Part shown: piece by piece, positions 18,678 to 28,520 of the stretch
Position numbering within the stretch: position 1 is the first letter of the stretch
How the letters are laid out: each line of letters begins with the position of its first letter
From: JAHECE01 sp963780675
GTDB taxonomy: Bacteria > Actinomycetota > Actinomycetes > Actinomycetales > JAHECE01
DNA: 64,000 nt
NCBI GenBank assembly: GCA_963780675.1
Contig: CAWACR010000009.1
Span: forward strand, 1-64,000
Reading direction: 5' to 3'
Notes under the pieces: model-generated
Told to the model about the DNA's origin: nothing
The model's database searches: none
Seen by the model: the letters and a program-made list of their open reading frames with translations, nothing else
Translations under genes and position numbers: made by a program

Positions 18678-19585
18678 TCGAGGGCTCCCCCGAGCGCGTC
18701 GTGCACGTCGTTGGCTGTGTGGACGAATCTGCCGAGCCCGGACGCTGTGAGTTCGCGTGCCCAGGGCGCTCCCTGGAGTGTCTCGGCCCAGATGAGCACC
18801 GGGCGACCAAGTTCAGTCGCGCGGCCGACTGCGTGCCGGCTGCCGGAATGTGTTGACGCGTCCATCACCAAGAGAGCGTCGCACAGCGCGGCGATCGTGC
18901 CGTTGCGCCTTAGGAAGGTCGTGCTCGTGTGCGGCGCGTAGGGGGGGGAACTCGGAAACAAGTGCACCGCGTTGGCAGATCTGGGCCGCCAGCCGCTCGT
19001 GGCCCGCGGGGAATACCTGAGTGATGCCGGTACCGAGCACCGCAGTCGTCCGCCCAGCCGTCAGGGCTCCGCGATGGGCTGCGGCGTCCACGCCTCGGGC
19101 CAGTCCGGACACGACGTCGACGCCGGCGCGGGCAACTTCCGCCGCTACCTGATACGCCGCTCGCTCGCTGCGGCTATCAGCGTCACGTGAGCCGATGATC
19201 GCTAGGGCGGGCCTTGCGTCATCCTGCGCGGTGCCGCGGATGAAGAGGAGTGGAGGTGCACCCCGCGTCTCGCAAGCCGCGATGGGTAGCGCGCGTAACC
19301 CGCTAGTACGACCTGATAGCGCTCGTCGGCGTGCACGTCCCGGTCCAGGAGCTTGTGCCAGTACTCGATCCGCCCTGGATCAACGGTCTCGATGAGGTAT
19401 CGCGTCAGTGGACGACACGTCGATGATGCCTCTCGTGAGGTGAGGGCACGCCACTCATCGGCGTCTCGCAGCAGCGCTGTTAGGTCGCTCGGTTCTGCTG
19501 GGGCAACTTCGCTTGCGGCCAGCACGAAGGCCGCGGTGTCCAGGGCGTCCATGCCTGCAACGCTAGGAGCGACCACTGACATCAC
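18674..19585 (-). pseudogene. DprA-like SLOG protein, two frameshifts
   Basis: About 300 residues in three frames: an N-terminal helical part (ALDTAAFVLAASEVAPAEPS, YQVVLAGYARYPSRL), a shift near 19255, then the Rossmann-like DprA/SLOG core AIIGSRDADS, SGLARGVDAAAHRGAL, TTAVLGTGI, ALVSEFPP, and after a shift near 18945 FLRRNGTIAALCDALLVMDA, SGSRHAVGRATELGRPV. Classical DprA loads RecA on incoming ssDNA; the canonical FPRRNRIIAGLS is here TTFLRRNGTIAALCD. SLOG domains also bind nucleotide second messengers. Stop of the upstream SIR2-SLOG gene and start overlap; end overlaps the ComF-like start. Frame breaks may be sequence errors, as each is a single base. Confidence 0.7.
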
Positions 19586-20982
19586 GGCCCGCTCTGCGGT
19601 GGTTGGTGGTACATACTCTGGTCGAGCAGGTCAAGGGCCGCCCTAGCCGCAACTTGGACGTTGTCGTGCCCGAGCCGCTCCCACGTGTCGGGCGAGGTCG
19701 TTTGCCCACCCAGGACGGGCGGTGTGGCGCGCATCTGCTCCCAGTACTGGCGCGCCGCGCCTCCAGCGCTAGCTAGTGGGACGACGCCGACACCGGCGTC
19801 CTTGGCCACCGGATCTCCTCAGGCGTTCGGTCCTTACCGCCGATCACGACCATGGCACGGCATTCGTCGAGCAGCAGGGGTACCAGCTCTTCACGCTCGC
19901 AATCGTGGTAGAGCGCCGTACCCAAGCGCTCCTCAAGGCGCTCGGGGGGCCGGGACGCCTTGCGGAAGTGGAACTCGAACTGCGGAGCGGCGTAGGTGCG
20001 CTCAGCGCGCCGGTGCTGCCCGACCTGTTGGCTGACGTGCCAGCCAGCAGGCCCTCCCAGGGACAGCAGCGTCCAGTCGGCACGAGCGGCGAGCTGTCCA
20101 CCGATTGCGCTGCAAGCGTCAATCCCTGCAGGGTCCCCGGTGGTGAAGCTCCCGGAGACAAACACACGCTTGGCTCTCGTGCGGCGCACGAGAGCCTCGA
20201 GCAGTGCGTCCAGCTCTGAGTAGTTGTCGATCTCGTGGACCCGAACTCCGCTGTCCTCCAGGTCGCGCACACGCAGAGCGTGCAGACGGCACCCGTCATG
20301 GTCCGACGCTTGAGGACGGGCCATCACCGTCATATGCGCGATCACCAACTGAGGTTCCCAACGTGCGCGCAAGCTGCAGCAAGACGCCGATGTTCGGGTC
20401 GGCGAAGCTGAACCCGAGGAAGAGCATCGTTCTGCTCAGGTAGGTCGCACGAAGCAGCGCCCACATCCTCGGGTGGGTCTGCTGGTAGAGCTCGTAGTCC
20501 TTGCGCGTAATGATCGGAGGGTGCGCCCACCCGGAAGCGCACAGCGAGCCGTGCGATCTTGACGACGCACCGCTGTGCCGTGCCAACGTGCACCACATCG
20601 TCGTCCCTGATCACGACCTGGCTTCCTAGACACGCCTCCTCGAGAAGCGTGTCGTAGTTGCTTGTCCAGATCTGATCCACCGGCAAGCGCTTCAGAGATG
20701 AGTGCGCAGCGCCGGGCCGCGCACGTGTGTCGAGCAACTTTCGGTGGATGTGGTCGGCGATCTGCTCGCGGGTGAACACGCCGGACAGGGTGAGGTACTC
20801 GGCAGCGAGGGCAAGATCCTCACCGAGGGGGACTCCTGCGCGACGCGCGGGCTCTTCGAGGAGTCCTCGCCATCCGGGCATGCCAACGCCCTGTGAGAGG
20901 CCAGCCCCGACGAATACAGCTGCGTTCCCCCGGCTCTGCTGCGCCCGAACTCGTCGATGAGATCGATCGCTGCCAGGCTCAT
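19582..20982 (-). pseudogene. SIR2-SLOG protein (ThsA-like architecture), frameshifted
   Basis: First gene of the operon, about 467 codons, close to ThsA. SIR2 domain: NAAVFVGAGLSQGVGMPGW, QIWTSNYDTLLEEA, ARLHGSL, IITRKDYELYQQ, MLFLGFSFADPNI. C-terminal SLOG domain: RAKRVFVSGSFTTGD, LLSLGGPAGW, CRAMVVIGGKDRTPEEIRW, DAGVGVVPLASAGGAARQYW. Breaks lie near 20940, 20550, 20365 and 19800. In Thoeris, ThsA is an NADase switched on when its SLOG domain binds a cyclic ADP-ribose signal from a TIR protein; no TIR gene is present here. ATG 20982 is chosen because MSLAAIDLIDEFG leads into the SIR2 core. The NAD-depletion role is inferred. Confidence 0.72.
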
Positions 20983-21437
20983 GGCGGCAGTATCCCAACC
21001 GAATCCTGACCTCCTCGAACAACGCCACACGGCCGACACAGGCAGCCACAACCGGACCCCGAGGAGATCGAACCTACGGCGCAGCCACTTCGGTCGCGCC
21101 CCTCTAGATCTGGCGGCATCCGCGCAACGATTCCCACCTTGAACGAAGCGTCGGCCCTGCGCGGACCAGAGCGACGCGACCGCGCCCCGCTGAGGGAGCG
21201 GCAGACATTCGCGTTGAAGTGCTTTCAGCCGCGGGGCTCGGCACTCGGTGGCAGCCATCTGGCAGCCTTCTGGGTTCGAGTCGCCCGATTCCTGCCGACA
21301 CCAACCGATAGCGGCAGCCGGTCTGACCAGCCCAAACACCACCGATCCGACGGTCTGCGACAGCCGCGGCCGGGGCCTTTTAATCCGCGGACCGGCCGGC
21401 GTATCCGCATTTCTCGAGCGGCGTCCCGCCCGTCTGG
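20983..21437. other. Intergenic upstream of SIR2-SLOG operon
   Basis: About 455 bases between the operon start and the convergent end of the serine recombinase gene. No conserved frame. It contains the 22-bp motif at 21247 shared with the GTPase operon. The operon promoter must lie here but no convincing -35/-10 pair was picked. Confidence 0.5.
21247..21268 (-). promoter_or_regulatory. Shared upstream motif, copy 1
   Basis: GGTGGCAGCCATCTGGCA followed by GCCT on the plus strand; the identical 18 bases recur at 26342. GCCA-TC-TGGC is a short inverted repeat inside it. It lies about 265 bases upstream of the SIR2-SLOG start; the other copy is about 100 bases upstream of the GTPase start, in the same relative orientation. 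Confidence 0.5.
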
Positions 21438-22013
21438 TCAAACTGACGCTGTGCAGTCATCGCGCTCGGCGAGGTAGCGCCCGAGCGTGGTTCGACCGAC
21501 TTTGAACATCGTTGCGATCTCCTCGATCGTGCGGCCATCGGCGCGCATCCGGACAGCCTCGGTGACCTGGTCGCCGGACACGACCCGAGGTCGCCCGCCG
21601 ACACGGCCGCGTTCGCGCGCCGCAGCCAGGCCGGCGCGGGTCCGCTCGGCGATGAGCCGACGTTCCATTTGCGCGATGGCGGCAAAGATGGTGAAGACGA
21701 GTTCGCCGCCTGGAGTCGTGGTGTCGATGCCCTCGGTCACGGACCGGAACTGGACGCCGCGTGCGTTGAGTTCGGTGACGATGGCGACCAGGTCGGCGGT
21801 GGACCGACCCAGTCGGTCGATGCGCCACACGGCGAGGGCGTCCCCCGCGTTGAGGTAGTCGAGGCAACGTTCAAGTTCGGGACGTTGCCGGGTGGTTCCC
21901 GAGGCCTTCTCGACGAAGACGCGCACCGCGCCAGCAGCCATGAGCGCGTCGACCTGCAAGGCCTCGTTCTGCTCGAGTGTCGACACGCGGGCGTACCCGA
22001 TGGTGTTGGCCAA
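21438..22013 (-). CDS. Serine recombinase (resolvase/invertase family)
   Basis: 191 aa. Resolvase catalytic domain begins MANTIGYARVSTLEQN with the nucleophilic Ser11 in YARVST; WRIDRLGRSTADLV carries the conserved Arg residues, then GGELVFTIFAAIAQMERRLIAERTRAGLAAARERGRVGGRP and a C-terminal helix-turn-helix (IEEIATMFKVGRTTLGRYL). Size and layout match Tn3-type resolvases and DNA invertases. No transposase or inverted terminal repeats were found beside it, so it may be a stranded resolvase or an island-specific recombinase acting on a site upstream, for example in 22014-22200. A relic of a related protein lies at 63680-63950. Confidence 0.9.
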   Translation of the reverse strand: MANTIGYARVSTLEQNEALQVDALMAAGAVRVFVEKASGTTRQRPELERCLDYLNAGDALAVWRIDRLGRSTADLVAIVTELNARGVQFRSVTEGIDTTTPGGELVFTIFAAIAQMERRLIAERTRAGLAAARERGRVGGRPRVVSGDQVTEAVRMRADGRTIEEIATMFKVGRTTLGRYLAERDDCTASV

Positions 22014-22286
22014 GCCGCCTCCCCCACATGGCCGAAAACGTCAAGACCGTCGTTCCGATCGTCAGGCTATCGGCCATGGTTTCTGGTCACAACGAACCCA
22101 AGGCAGACTGCCGATCAGCAGGCCGACGTCCGGGGTGACCACAAACGATCCGTTCTGAACGCCAGGAGGCCCAGCGCACCGCTGAGTCGCATCTAGTCGG
22201 TGCGCCCTCGCCCGACCTGTTGGCGCCGGGGGGTAGATTCGCATGTCGAACATCGGTTTGACCTGATCTTGTCAGGAGGTATTCGC

Positions 22287-23492
22287 GTGTGGGGTTCCGC
22301 GAGCCGGCTGGACGAGTACTTGCGTGGTCGTCTCAGGGGAGCGCTCGACGAGCTGGCGGGGATCGACCCGGACGTGCTCCTCAGCGAGAACGTTGACGTG
22401 ATCGTGGCTGCTCTCCTCGGAAAGCACATGCCGACTGATATCGCAGTTGACTGGGAAGGCGCGACGCGGAGTCCGGTCACCGAGGTCACGACCCAAGTCC
22501 GTGAGCAATTCGGCCGCGACGAGATCTACACGGTGCCGGCGAGCAAGGTCGTCGTCTCATTCCCGATTTCGGGCACGACCGAAATGTTGGACTACCGGGC
22601 CTCGACCTTCACAGTCAGCGGAAAGTGCGGCAAGGTCTCCCGCGGCAAAGTCGTCGTGGAGGTCGTCGAGCGGACGCTCAACGCCGATGTGATCCGGAAA
22701 CAGATCGAACGGGTGAAGCAGGACATCGACCAGCGGGTCGGATGGGCCAACGCAGACCTCGCCAAGTTCCGTTCCAATGCCGAGCAGGAGACCCGTAGCG
22801 CCTACGCAAGCAGGAAGGAACGCATCCTCAACGATCGCGGGGTCGAGGACGCCCTTGGCATTCCCGTGCGCAAGTCGGCAGCGCCGCGCCAGCCCGTCGC
22901 CGCTCAACGGAAACAGGTGCCACTCAAGACGCGGAAGGCACAGTCGGGCTTCGTGCCCGAGCCGATCCTGGAGGATGCGATCTACCAGGACGTGCTGGAT
23001 GTCGTCAGGTCGTGGGCCACTTCCCTTGAGAGGACGCCGGCGACCGCGGCCAAGCTCGACGAGGAGGAGTTGCGAGATCTTCTGCTCGGCAACCTGAACG
23101 GCTACTGGCGAGGCGCAGCCGGCGGCGAGCTTTTCAACGGCAGCGGCAAGACCGACATCCTCATTCGCGAAGGCGACCGCAACGCCTTCATCGCCGAGTG
23201 CAAGATCTGGCGCGGCCCGAAGAGTGTGGCCGACGCGACGGACCAACTCCTGCGCTACCTCGTTTGGCGCGACAGCAAGGCTGCTCTCGTGATGTTCATC
23301 AAGACCGCGGACCCCCTGGCCACGATCGAGAAGCTCCACGCTGCCGTGGAAGCGCACCCCAGCCATGCGCTCACGAAGGACGCGACCGATCCCAGCAGCC
23401 GCGTCGACTACATCGTCACCGCTGACGACGAAGGACGCCGGGTGTCCCTGGCCGTCCTGCCGGTAGTCATTCGCGCGGAAGCCTGCTCATGA
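22287..23492 (+). CDS. PD-(D/E)XK nuclease-like protein
   Basis: 401 aa from GTG 22287, chosen because AGGAGGT lies seven bases upstream. An N-terminal region of about 130 residues is followed by a helical linker rich in Lys and Arg (KERILNDRGVEDALGIPVRK), then a C-terminal nuclease-like core: NGSGKTDILI (Asp290), AFIAECKIWRG (Glu304, Lys306) and DATDQLLRYLVWRD. No family name is recognised; similar stand-alone proteins occur in defence islands and may detect or cut foreign DNA. It is divergent from the serine recombinase and in its own transcription unit. Confidence 0.6.
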   Translation: MWGSASRLDEYLRGRLRGALDELAGIDPDVLLSENVDVIVAALLGKHMPTDIAVDWEGATRSPVTEVTTQVREQFGRDEIYTVPASKVVVSFPISGTTEMLDYRASTFTVSGKCGKVSRGKVVVEVVERTLNADVIRKQIERVKQDIDQRVGWANADLAKFRSNAEQETRSAYASRKERILNDRGVEDALGIPVRKSAAPRQPVAAQRKQVPLKTRKAQSGFVPEPILEDAIYQDVLDVVRSWATSLERTPATAAKLDEEELRDLLLGNLNGYWRGAAGGELFNGSGKTDILIREGDRNAFIAECKIWRGPKSVADATDQLLRYLVWRDSKAALVMFIKTADPLATIEKLHAAVEAHPSHALTKDATDPSSRVDYIVTADDEGRRVSLAVLPVVIRAEACS

Positions 23493-23601
23493 CGATTCAC
23501 TGACCGTCCTTCCAGCGATGCCGCCTCGCCATTCGAGACCATTGCGAGCGACCAGCGGATGAAGTGGGCCGAAGGACCCGAACTCACACGCACCCTTCAC
23601 C

Positions 23602-23700
23602 GCAATGCCGCTAAGTTAGGCGGGTTGGATGGTGATGGTCCTGTCGGGTTTGGTTTGGTGGTGGCGGGTGGTGTTCTGGTGGGGAATGTGTGGCGGGATC
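23602..23700. mobile_element. Possible insertion-sequence end remnant
   Basis: The stretch GCAATGCCGCTAAGTTAGGC resembles terminal repeats of IS4-type elements, and the following 70 bases are unusually G/T rich (GTTTGGTTTGGTGGTGG), unlike the flanks. No second end or transposase is nearby, so this is only a possible relic. Confidence 0.25.
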
Positions 23701-23729
23701 CGCGTTTGTTCACTCTGGGGTAGGTTCGT

Positions 23730-24533
23730 TTGCGTCGTCACCGGGCCATCGCCGACGTCGTAGCGCGTGCCGCTGCGATGAGGCCTGGGGAGATCCTCTA
23801 CGACGTACAGGATGGCTACGTCCGACTTGTCGCGGCCGAGACAAACCAGCGCTTCGGGGTTATCACCGATGACGAATCGCTCGTACTTCTGCTGAACGCT
23901 CGCGACGCGCTGCGCGCATCGCAAGAAATTGGCGGCGAACACGGGGGACCAGACGACCACGGGCTCGACGAGTGGGAAATCTCAGGTGCCGCCCTCACTG
24001 ACCATGGCTTGGTTGACCGCGTGCTCATCTTGATCTTGCGCGCCCTCGCGCGCGCCGCGCCCGCAGACGGACCGGCGTCCCCTGCCGCCCTGACCTCGGA
24101 CGACGTCACAACTGCAGCGATCGAGGCCTGTCGCTTCGCCCCCGGCCCAGAGGACATGCAGCTCTACTGGTCGCAGCGCCTAAGCGCGCTGCACGCACTA
24201 TTCGGCTGCGCTGAAACACAGTACAACTCGATCACCCACAGCATCATGGCTGCGGCCGCCGACAGTTTCGCAACCGACTCAAGCCCACTCGCGGGCATGC
24301 TCGAGTGCCCAATCGACGTGGCCCGCGTCGCAGAACCGCACGTTGACCCGCTGCGCAGGATCGAGGCGTCCCGACAACGAGCCGGTCGCGCGCTTATCGC
24401 GGACCTGCTGCGCCATATCAATCCACGAATCGATCAGCTCCGACTGACTGAGGCAGATCTCGCTGCGCTGGGCATCTCACCCCATCCCCCGCGGGACCTG
24501 CTCGCCCTGATCCAGGACGGTGACTATCCCTAG
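23730..24533 (+). CDS. Uncharacterised 267-aa protein
   Basis: Not recognised. TTG 23730 has GGGGTAGG six bases upstream; ATG 23778 (MRPGEILYDVQDGYVRL) is an alternative. The first 60 residues look like a small beta domain, the rest is helical (RVLILILRALARAAP, LSALHALFGCAE, SIMAAAADSF, RAGRALIADLLRHI). No membrane span, zinc or catalytic motif was found. It follows the PD-(D/E)XK gene with an IS-like relic between, inside the island, so a defence or regulatory role is possible but unproven. Confidence 0.5.
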   Translation: MRRHRAIADVVARAAAMRPGEILYDVQDGYVRLVAAETNQRFGVITDDESLVLLLNARDALRASQEIGGEHGGPDDHGLDEWEISGAALTDHGLVDRVLILILRALARAAPADGPASPAALTSDDVTTAAIEACRFAPGPEDMQLYWSQRLSALHALFGCAETQYNSITHSIMAAAADSFATDSSPLAGMLECPIDVARVAEPHVDPLRRIEASRQRAGRALIADLLRHINPRIDQLRLTEADLAALGISPHPPRDLLALIQDGDYP

Positions 24534-24713
24534 ATCGTCGCAGTTCGCCGACGAGAACTGGATCGCAGTGGGAGGACCCAGCTGACTCGGTTGCGTGTTG
24601 TCCACCCCGGCCCTACGCATGTCGATGCTCTGCCCCGTCCAATCGCGGATGAGAGCCCTCTCGGCTGGGCGAGCGGAGCCCCGAGCCGATGGCGTCGACA
24701 GTGGGTCGGACCG

Positions 24714-25076
24714 CTAACGCGGGGCCCCAAAGGCCTCAGTGCGCGAGGGCGGCCGCGGCAGGTCCCACACGCGGTTGAAGGTATCCGCCAGCCTGGGCCA
24801 GACAAGTCGCTGGCCGTCCTCAAGGGAGTGGACCTCGTCTGCGAGCGACGGGAAGACCACGATGTCATGAGGAATGACGCGGCCCGCCGCGTCGCGACGA
24901 TCGAGAGGGTCTGGGAACCGCAGCGCCACGTACCCGTCGGCCCGCCGGCAGACCGACGGCTCACCCTCCGTCCCTGCGAACGCGCGCTCGTAGATCGGGA
25001 GCGGGTCTCGGTAGCCCCCATCGAGGAGGAACCGGAAGCCCCAGGAGCGCCCGCGAGTCGCCCAGATGAGGGTCAC
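24714..25076 (-). CDS. Small partner protein of TRAFAC-type GTPase
   Basis: 120 aa: MTLIWATRGRSWGFRFLLDG, then YRDPLPIYERAFAG and VWPRLADTFNRVWDLP. Family not recognised. It directly follows the GTPase gene: the GTPase stop (25073-25075) overlaps its ATG. A conserved short protein made together with the GTPase is likely a binding partner or effector. The C-terminal end (RTEAFGAPR) reaches 24714 with no obvious terminator. Confidence 0.5.
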   Translation of the reverse strand: MTLIWATRGRSWGFRFLLDGGYRDPLPIYERAFAGTEGEPSVCRRADGYVALRFPDPLDRRDAAGRVIPHDIVVFPSLADEVHSLEDGQRLVWPRLADTFNRVWDLPRPPSRTEAFGAPR

Positions 25077-26240
25077 TTAAGGCTCTTGACGAGGAGGTTG
25101 TCTCTCACGCCCTGGTCGAGCTGGAGCCGGAACTGCGTCAGCGTCGCCGTGAGGTAGTCGTGGCCTTCCTGCGCCTTGCGGTTGATCTCCTTGATCTTGA
25201 CTTCCCCGAGCTTGGCCGCCTCGACAAGCGTCGGGAGGGCGATGGGCGCCAAGTAGGGGCCGACCACGGGAACCTTGCTCAATAGGGTCGCGACGACCTT
25301 GGTGCCGACGAGTGCCGCCGCCAGAGTCGCGGCGTTGCCCGCAAGGTCCGCTAGGAACTTGCCGGGTATCTCGAACCTCTCGGCCCACCGCGCGAGCCGT
25401 TCCAGAGGGAGTATGCAGGCGACTGGCAGGAGGAGGTCGAGGCCAACCCGTTGGGTCACCTCGATCCGGTCCGGCTCGAACTTGGCAGACGAGAGGAGCA
25501 TGAAGTCTTCGCCGAGCGACAGCGCTTCGGGGACCTGGACCAGGCTCTGCAGCACCTCCTGAAGCGAGGTGAGGTCACCAGCGGCCCGCTCGATGACGAG
25601 GTCGTGGAACCCGTGGACGTCGAGGTCCGGGTGGAGGTCTGCCTTCGACAGGGCGATGATCCAGATTCGCGGGAACTGGACTAGCGGCTTGCCGTCGTCG
25701 AGTAGGTCGTCCTTGAGGCGCAGGAGGCCATCGCGGACACCCCAGAGCAGCGACTTGAGGTACTTCTCCTCCTCACCGGCGTAGTCGAGCAGCTTCTGGC
25801 CATCGACGAGGACGATGGCGACGTGCGACCGCAGCAACTTACGAAATGTGTCGACGCGTCGCTTCGCCTCCTCTTCGCTGCTGGGCTCCTCCTCGAACCA
25901 CTCACCCGGGTAGTCGTGCCAGACGAGCCGCAACGAGTCGAACGGCCCCTTCCTGGCGGACTTGTCATCACCCTGTCCTTCGGCTTGATGGTGAAGGCAT
26001 AGGGCGTGGCGGCGAAGCGAGTTGTCTCCGGCACCCGTCCACTGTTCTTCATGCCAGGTAGTTCTGACGGAGGCGATTGCCTTGGCCGGTGTTGTCTGCG
26101 ATGACGTGGAACAGGCTCTCCTTGAGGAACGCCTGCTCCTGCGCCGCGCCGTAGAACGACGAGACCAAGACCGTCTTGCCACTTCCGCTCTCCCCGAACA
26201 CCGCGACGTGCTGTTCCGACACACGCAAGATGGACTCCAC
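25073..26240 (-). pseudogene. TRAFAC-type P-loop GTPase, two frameshifts
   Basis: About 389 codons. From GTG 26240: VAVFGESGSGKTVLVSSFYG (Walker A), then breaks near 26055 and 25970, a piece ATPYAFTIKPKD, then LVWHDYPGEWFEEEP (Walker B/G3 with DYPGEW), VAIVLVDGQKLLDYAG, and WIIALSKADLHPD (G4, SKAD in place of NKxD). The C-terminus has a glycine/alanine-rich amphipathic stretch (LAGNAATLAAALVG, VPVVGPYLAPIALPTLVEA) that could touch membranes. This matches TRAFAC-clade GTPases of conflict systems annotated as the double-GTPase type. Likely role: nucleotide-driven sensor or switch in a two-gene defence unit. The shared motif at 26342 lies 100 bases upstream. Confidence 0.65.
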
Positions 26241-26341
26241 GCCGTGACCGTACCCGGATCAACTTCAAACCGGCGACCAGTCTGCCTGCGAGTTCGCCGT
26301 CCGCGTCGCCGCCCGCCAGGACCCTGTCGAAGCCGGGGCTA

Positions 26342-26363
26342 GGTGGCAGCCATCTGGCAACCT
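26342..26363 (-). promoter_or_regulatory. Shared upstream motif, copy 2
   Basis: GGTGGCAGCCATCTGGCA then ACCT, identical over 18 bases to the motif at 21247. It is about 100 bases upstream of the GTPase GTG, in the same orientation relative to the gene as the other copy. Confidence 0.5.
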
Positions 26364-26524
26364 CCTTGCGCAGGCACCTCCGCAGCGCAACTGGCGAGGC
26401 ATGGATCGCTCACACCTGCATCCGCTAGCGGCGGTTGACCGGCGTCACGCATCACCCGCCGTTGAGAACTTCCTCGGCGGCGGCAACAACGGCTTCGTCG
26501 TCGTTCAGACCATCGACAGCCTCG

Positions 26525-28520
26525 TCAGGCTGCACGTCGTCGAGCGCGAGGAAGTAGCCAACGGCACCTGCGACGACAGCCCGTTCGTGTGCGTCCGTAC
26601 GTCTCCCACCTACGACTGAGGTCGACCAAGCGATCGGCAAGTCCAGCGGCCGCAGATGCATGGGCGGAGTGACCGTTGAGGTGCTGCGGTAGCTCGCTCG
26701 ACCATGCCTCTACCAGCGCAGGCGGGACGTCTTTGCAGTAGGGCGCAACAGCCACCCAGAGTCCGCCCAGTCTCGCCCGGAACCGATCGGTCGCGTCTGG
26801 CCCCTTCGAAGCGGCAACGGGTAGAGACTCCGGAATCGCCCAGACCTCGTCAGCGAGCTCGCCGAGTCGATCCTGCCGCCTCTGGATCGCGGAGAGCTTC
26901 AGACCTCCTCGTTCGCGAGCTCCTGGGTGATCACGACGTCCGACTGCAGGTAGTAGTCCCGCTTCTCGCCGAACGGCCTGTTCGACGCAGGGATGTTGTA
27001 GCCGGCGAACAGTAGCGTCAGGTTCCCGTAGCGGTAGAAACTCGGCATGGCGGTCGACACCTTCCAGCCCGAGGGCCATCCACCAGGTCTCCGTGAGCGT
27101 CTGCGGCATGACGTGCTCGATATGGACGAGGTTGTTCGCCTTGAGAACCTTCTCCGCACCGTCGGCGAGATGCGCCTCGATCCGGCCAAGGGTGTACCGC
27201 AGCAGGTACTGCGTGCCCATCTGCATCTTGTCGAAGGCGACCCTGAAGGTGTGCGAGTCGGGCATCGCGTCGATGAGGAACTGGCGAGCGCGCTCCCGAT
27301 CACGCCCCTCCGAGGCGATGAGCAGCTGAGCCGCGTCCCGGTAGCGGCGCTCGATGTCGTTGGTGCCCAGACCGACGACCGTGCTGTAACGGAAGGTGAG
27401 CGTCTCGGCCACGCGCGCGAACTCGACGAAGTCGGTCTCCGAGAGATACCTCCGCGCTGGCAGGAGCGCGATGTAACAGGTCGTGGCCCTCAGCGTTCGG
27501 AGATCCTCAAGGACTTCGCGCGTCGGCCCGTGGGTGACCTTGCCTGGGCTCTCGAACTCCCCGTACATCCGAGCCACCACACGCAGCTCGTCGAGCACCC
27601 ACTGCGGGTCACGCTTCTTGATCAAGGCTTTGAAGTGGTCGAAGACCTCGTCCTTCTTCACGGACTGCTGGTAGCCCATGAGGTAGTGGCGCAGGAACCG
27701 GCTGACGTCGACGCCAGCGCCGAGGTCCTCGAGCATCTCGTCCCAATGGGTCGCCGCTTCGTCGACCTCCTCTTCCGAGGAGTAGGTCTTCGCGAATTGA
27801 CCGAGCAGGTGGCTCTTGAGCAGGTCAGCGGCCGAAAGTTGCAGGCCCCGGTCGTTGAGCGTCTCGAACAGCAGGAACGCGTCGGCGAGCTCCTTGACCT
27901 CGATGACGACGAGCTCGACGTGCTCCATCAGATCGCTCGTGAACTTCAGCAGCCACCTGGCCTGCTGCTCAGCTTCCAGGCCCTCCAGGGCACGCGCGAG
28001 GTGGTCGCGGAGCCGGGCAACGTTCGCGATCAGCGGCTTGTTGCGCTCGCGGACGTAGCCCGGCAGCGCCGCAACCTCATCGGGTTCCTGCCTCTTCGGA
28101 TCATCAGGCTCGCGCAGGATGAAGTCGCGGAAGATGGGCCAGTTCGACCGCGCCGGTCTTGAACTTGTACCTAGCGTCGCCGTCAGCGAAGGGATCCGCG
28201 ATCAACCGGGTCTGGATCTTCCGAGCCTCCTTCGCAAGGCCGCGCTCCAGGCAGGCGTCACGCAGAACCGCGAGCAGAACCATCAGTGTCGTCAGGCGCT
28301 GCTGGCCATCGATCACCTGAGGCTTGGACTCGTTCTCGCTCGCGAGGACGAGCGAGCCGAGGAAGTGGCCGGTGGCGGCGTTCTCGAGGAGGTCACCCCA
28401 CAAGTCATCGACCTGCTCCGAGGTCCACGAGTAGGGACGCTGGTAGTGCGGGATCCGGAACTGCTCGTCCTCCATCCCGAGTAGCTTCCGGAGCGTCTTC
28501 TTGTCCGCACGAAGATCCAT
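26525..28520 (-). pseudogene. gmrSD: GmrSD-like DUF262/DUF1524 restriction protein, frameshifted
   Basis: ATG 28520 with GGAGG six bases upstream. N-terminal DUF262: YQRPYSWTSEQVDDLWGDLL and the NTP-binding signature QVIDGQQRLTTLMVLL. After a break near 28130: LFETLNDRGLQLSAADLLKSHLL, helical middle, and a C-terminal DUF1524 HNH-type domain VHIEHVMPQTL, YRYGNLTLL, NIPASNRPFGEKRDYYL (breaks near 27040 and 26890). This is the GmrSD type IV layout, which in phage T4 work cuts glucosylated hydroxymethylcytosine DNA. About 620 codons, in range for fused GmrSD proteins. Near the end another frame gives AVGYFLALDDVQPDEAV, so the true C-terminus may differ and extend to about 26455. Confidence 0.78.

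Noticed and set aside
19582..20982. Calling this gene thsA of a Thoeris system
   Set aside because: Domain order and length agree, but no TIR (ThsB) gene is in the operon or elsewhere in the window, so the Thoeris label is not justified.
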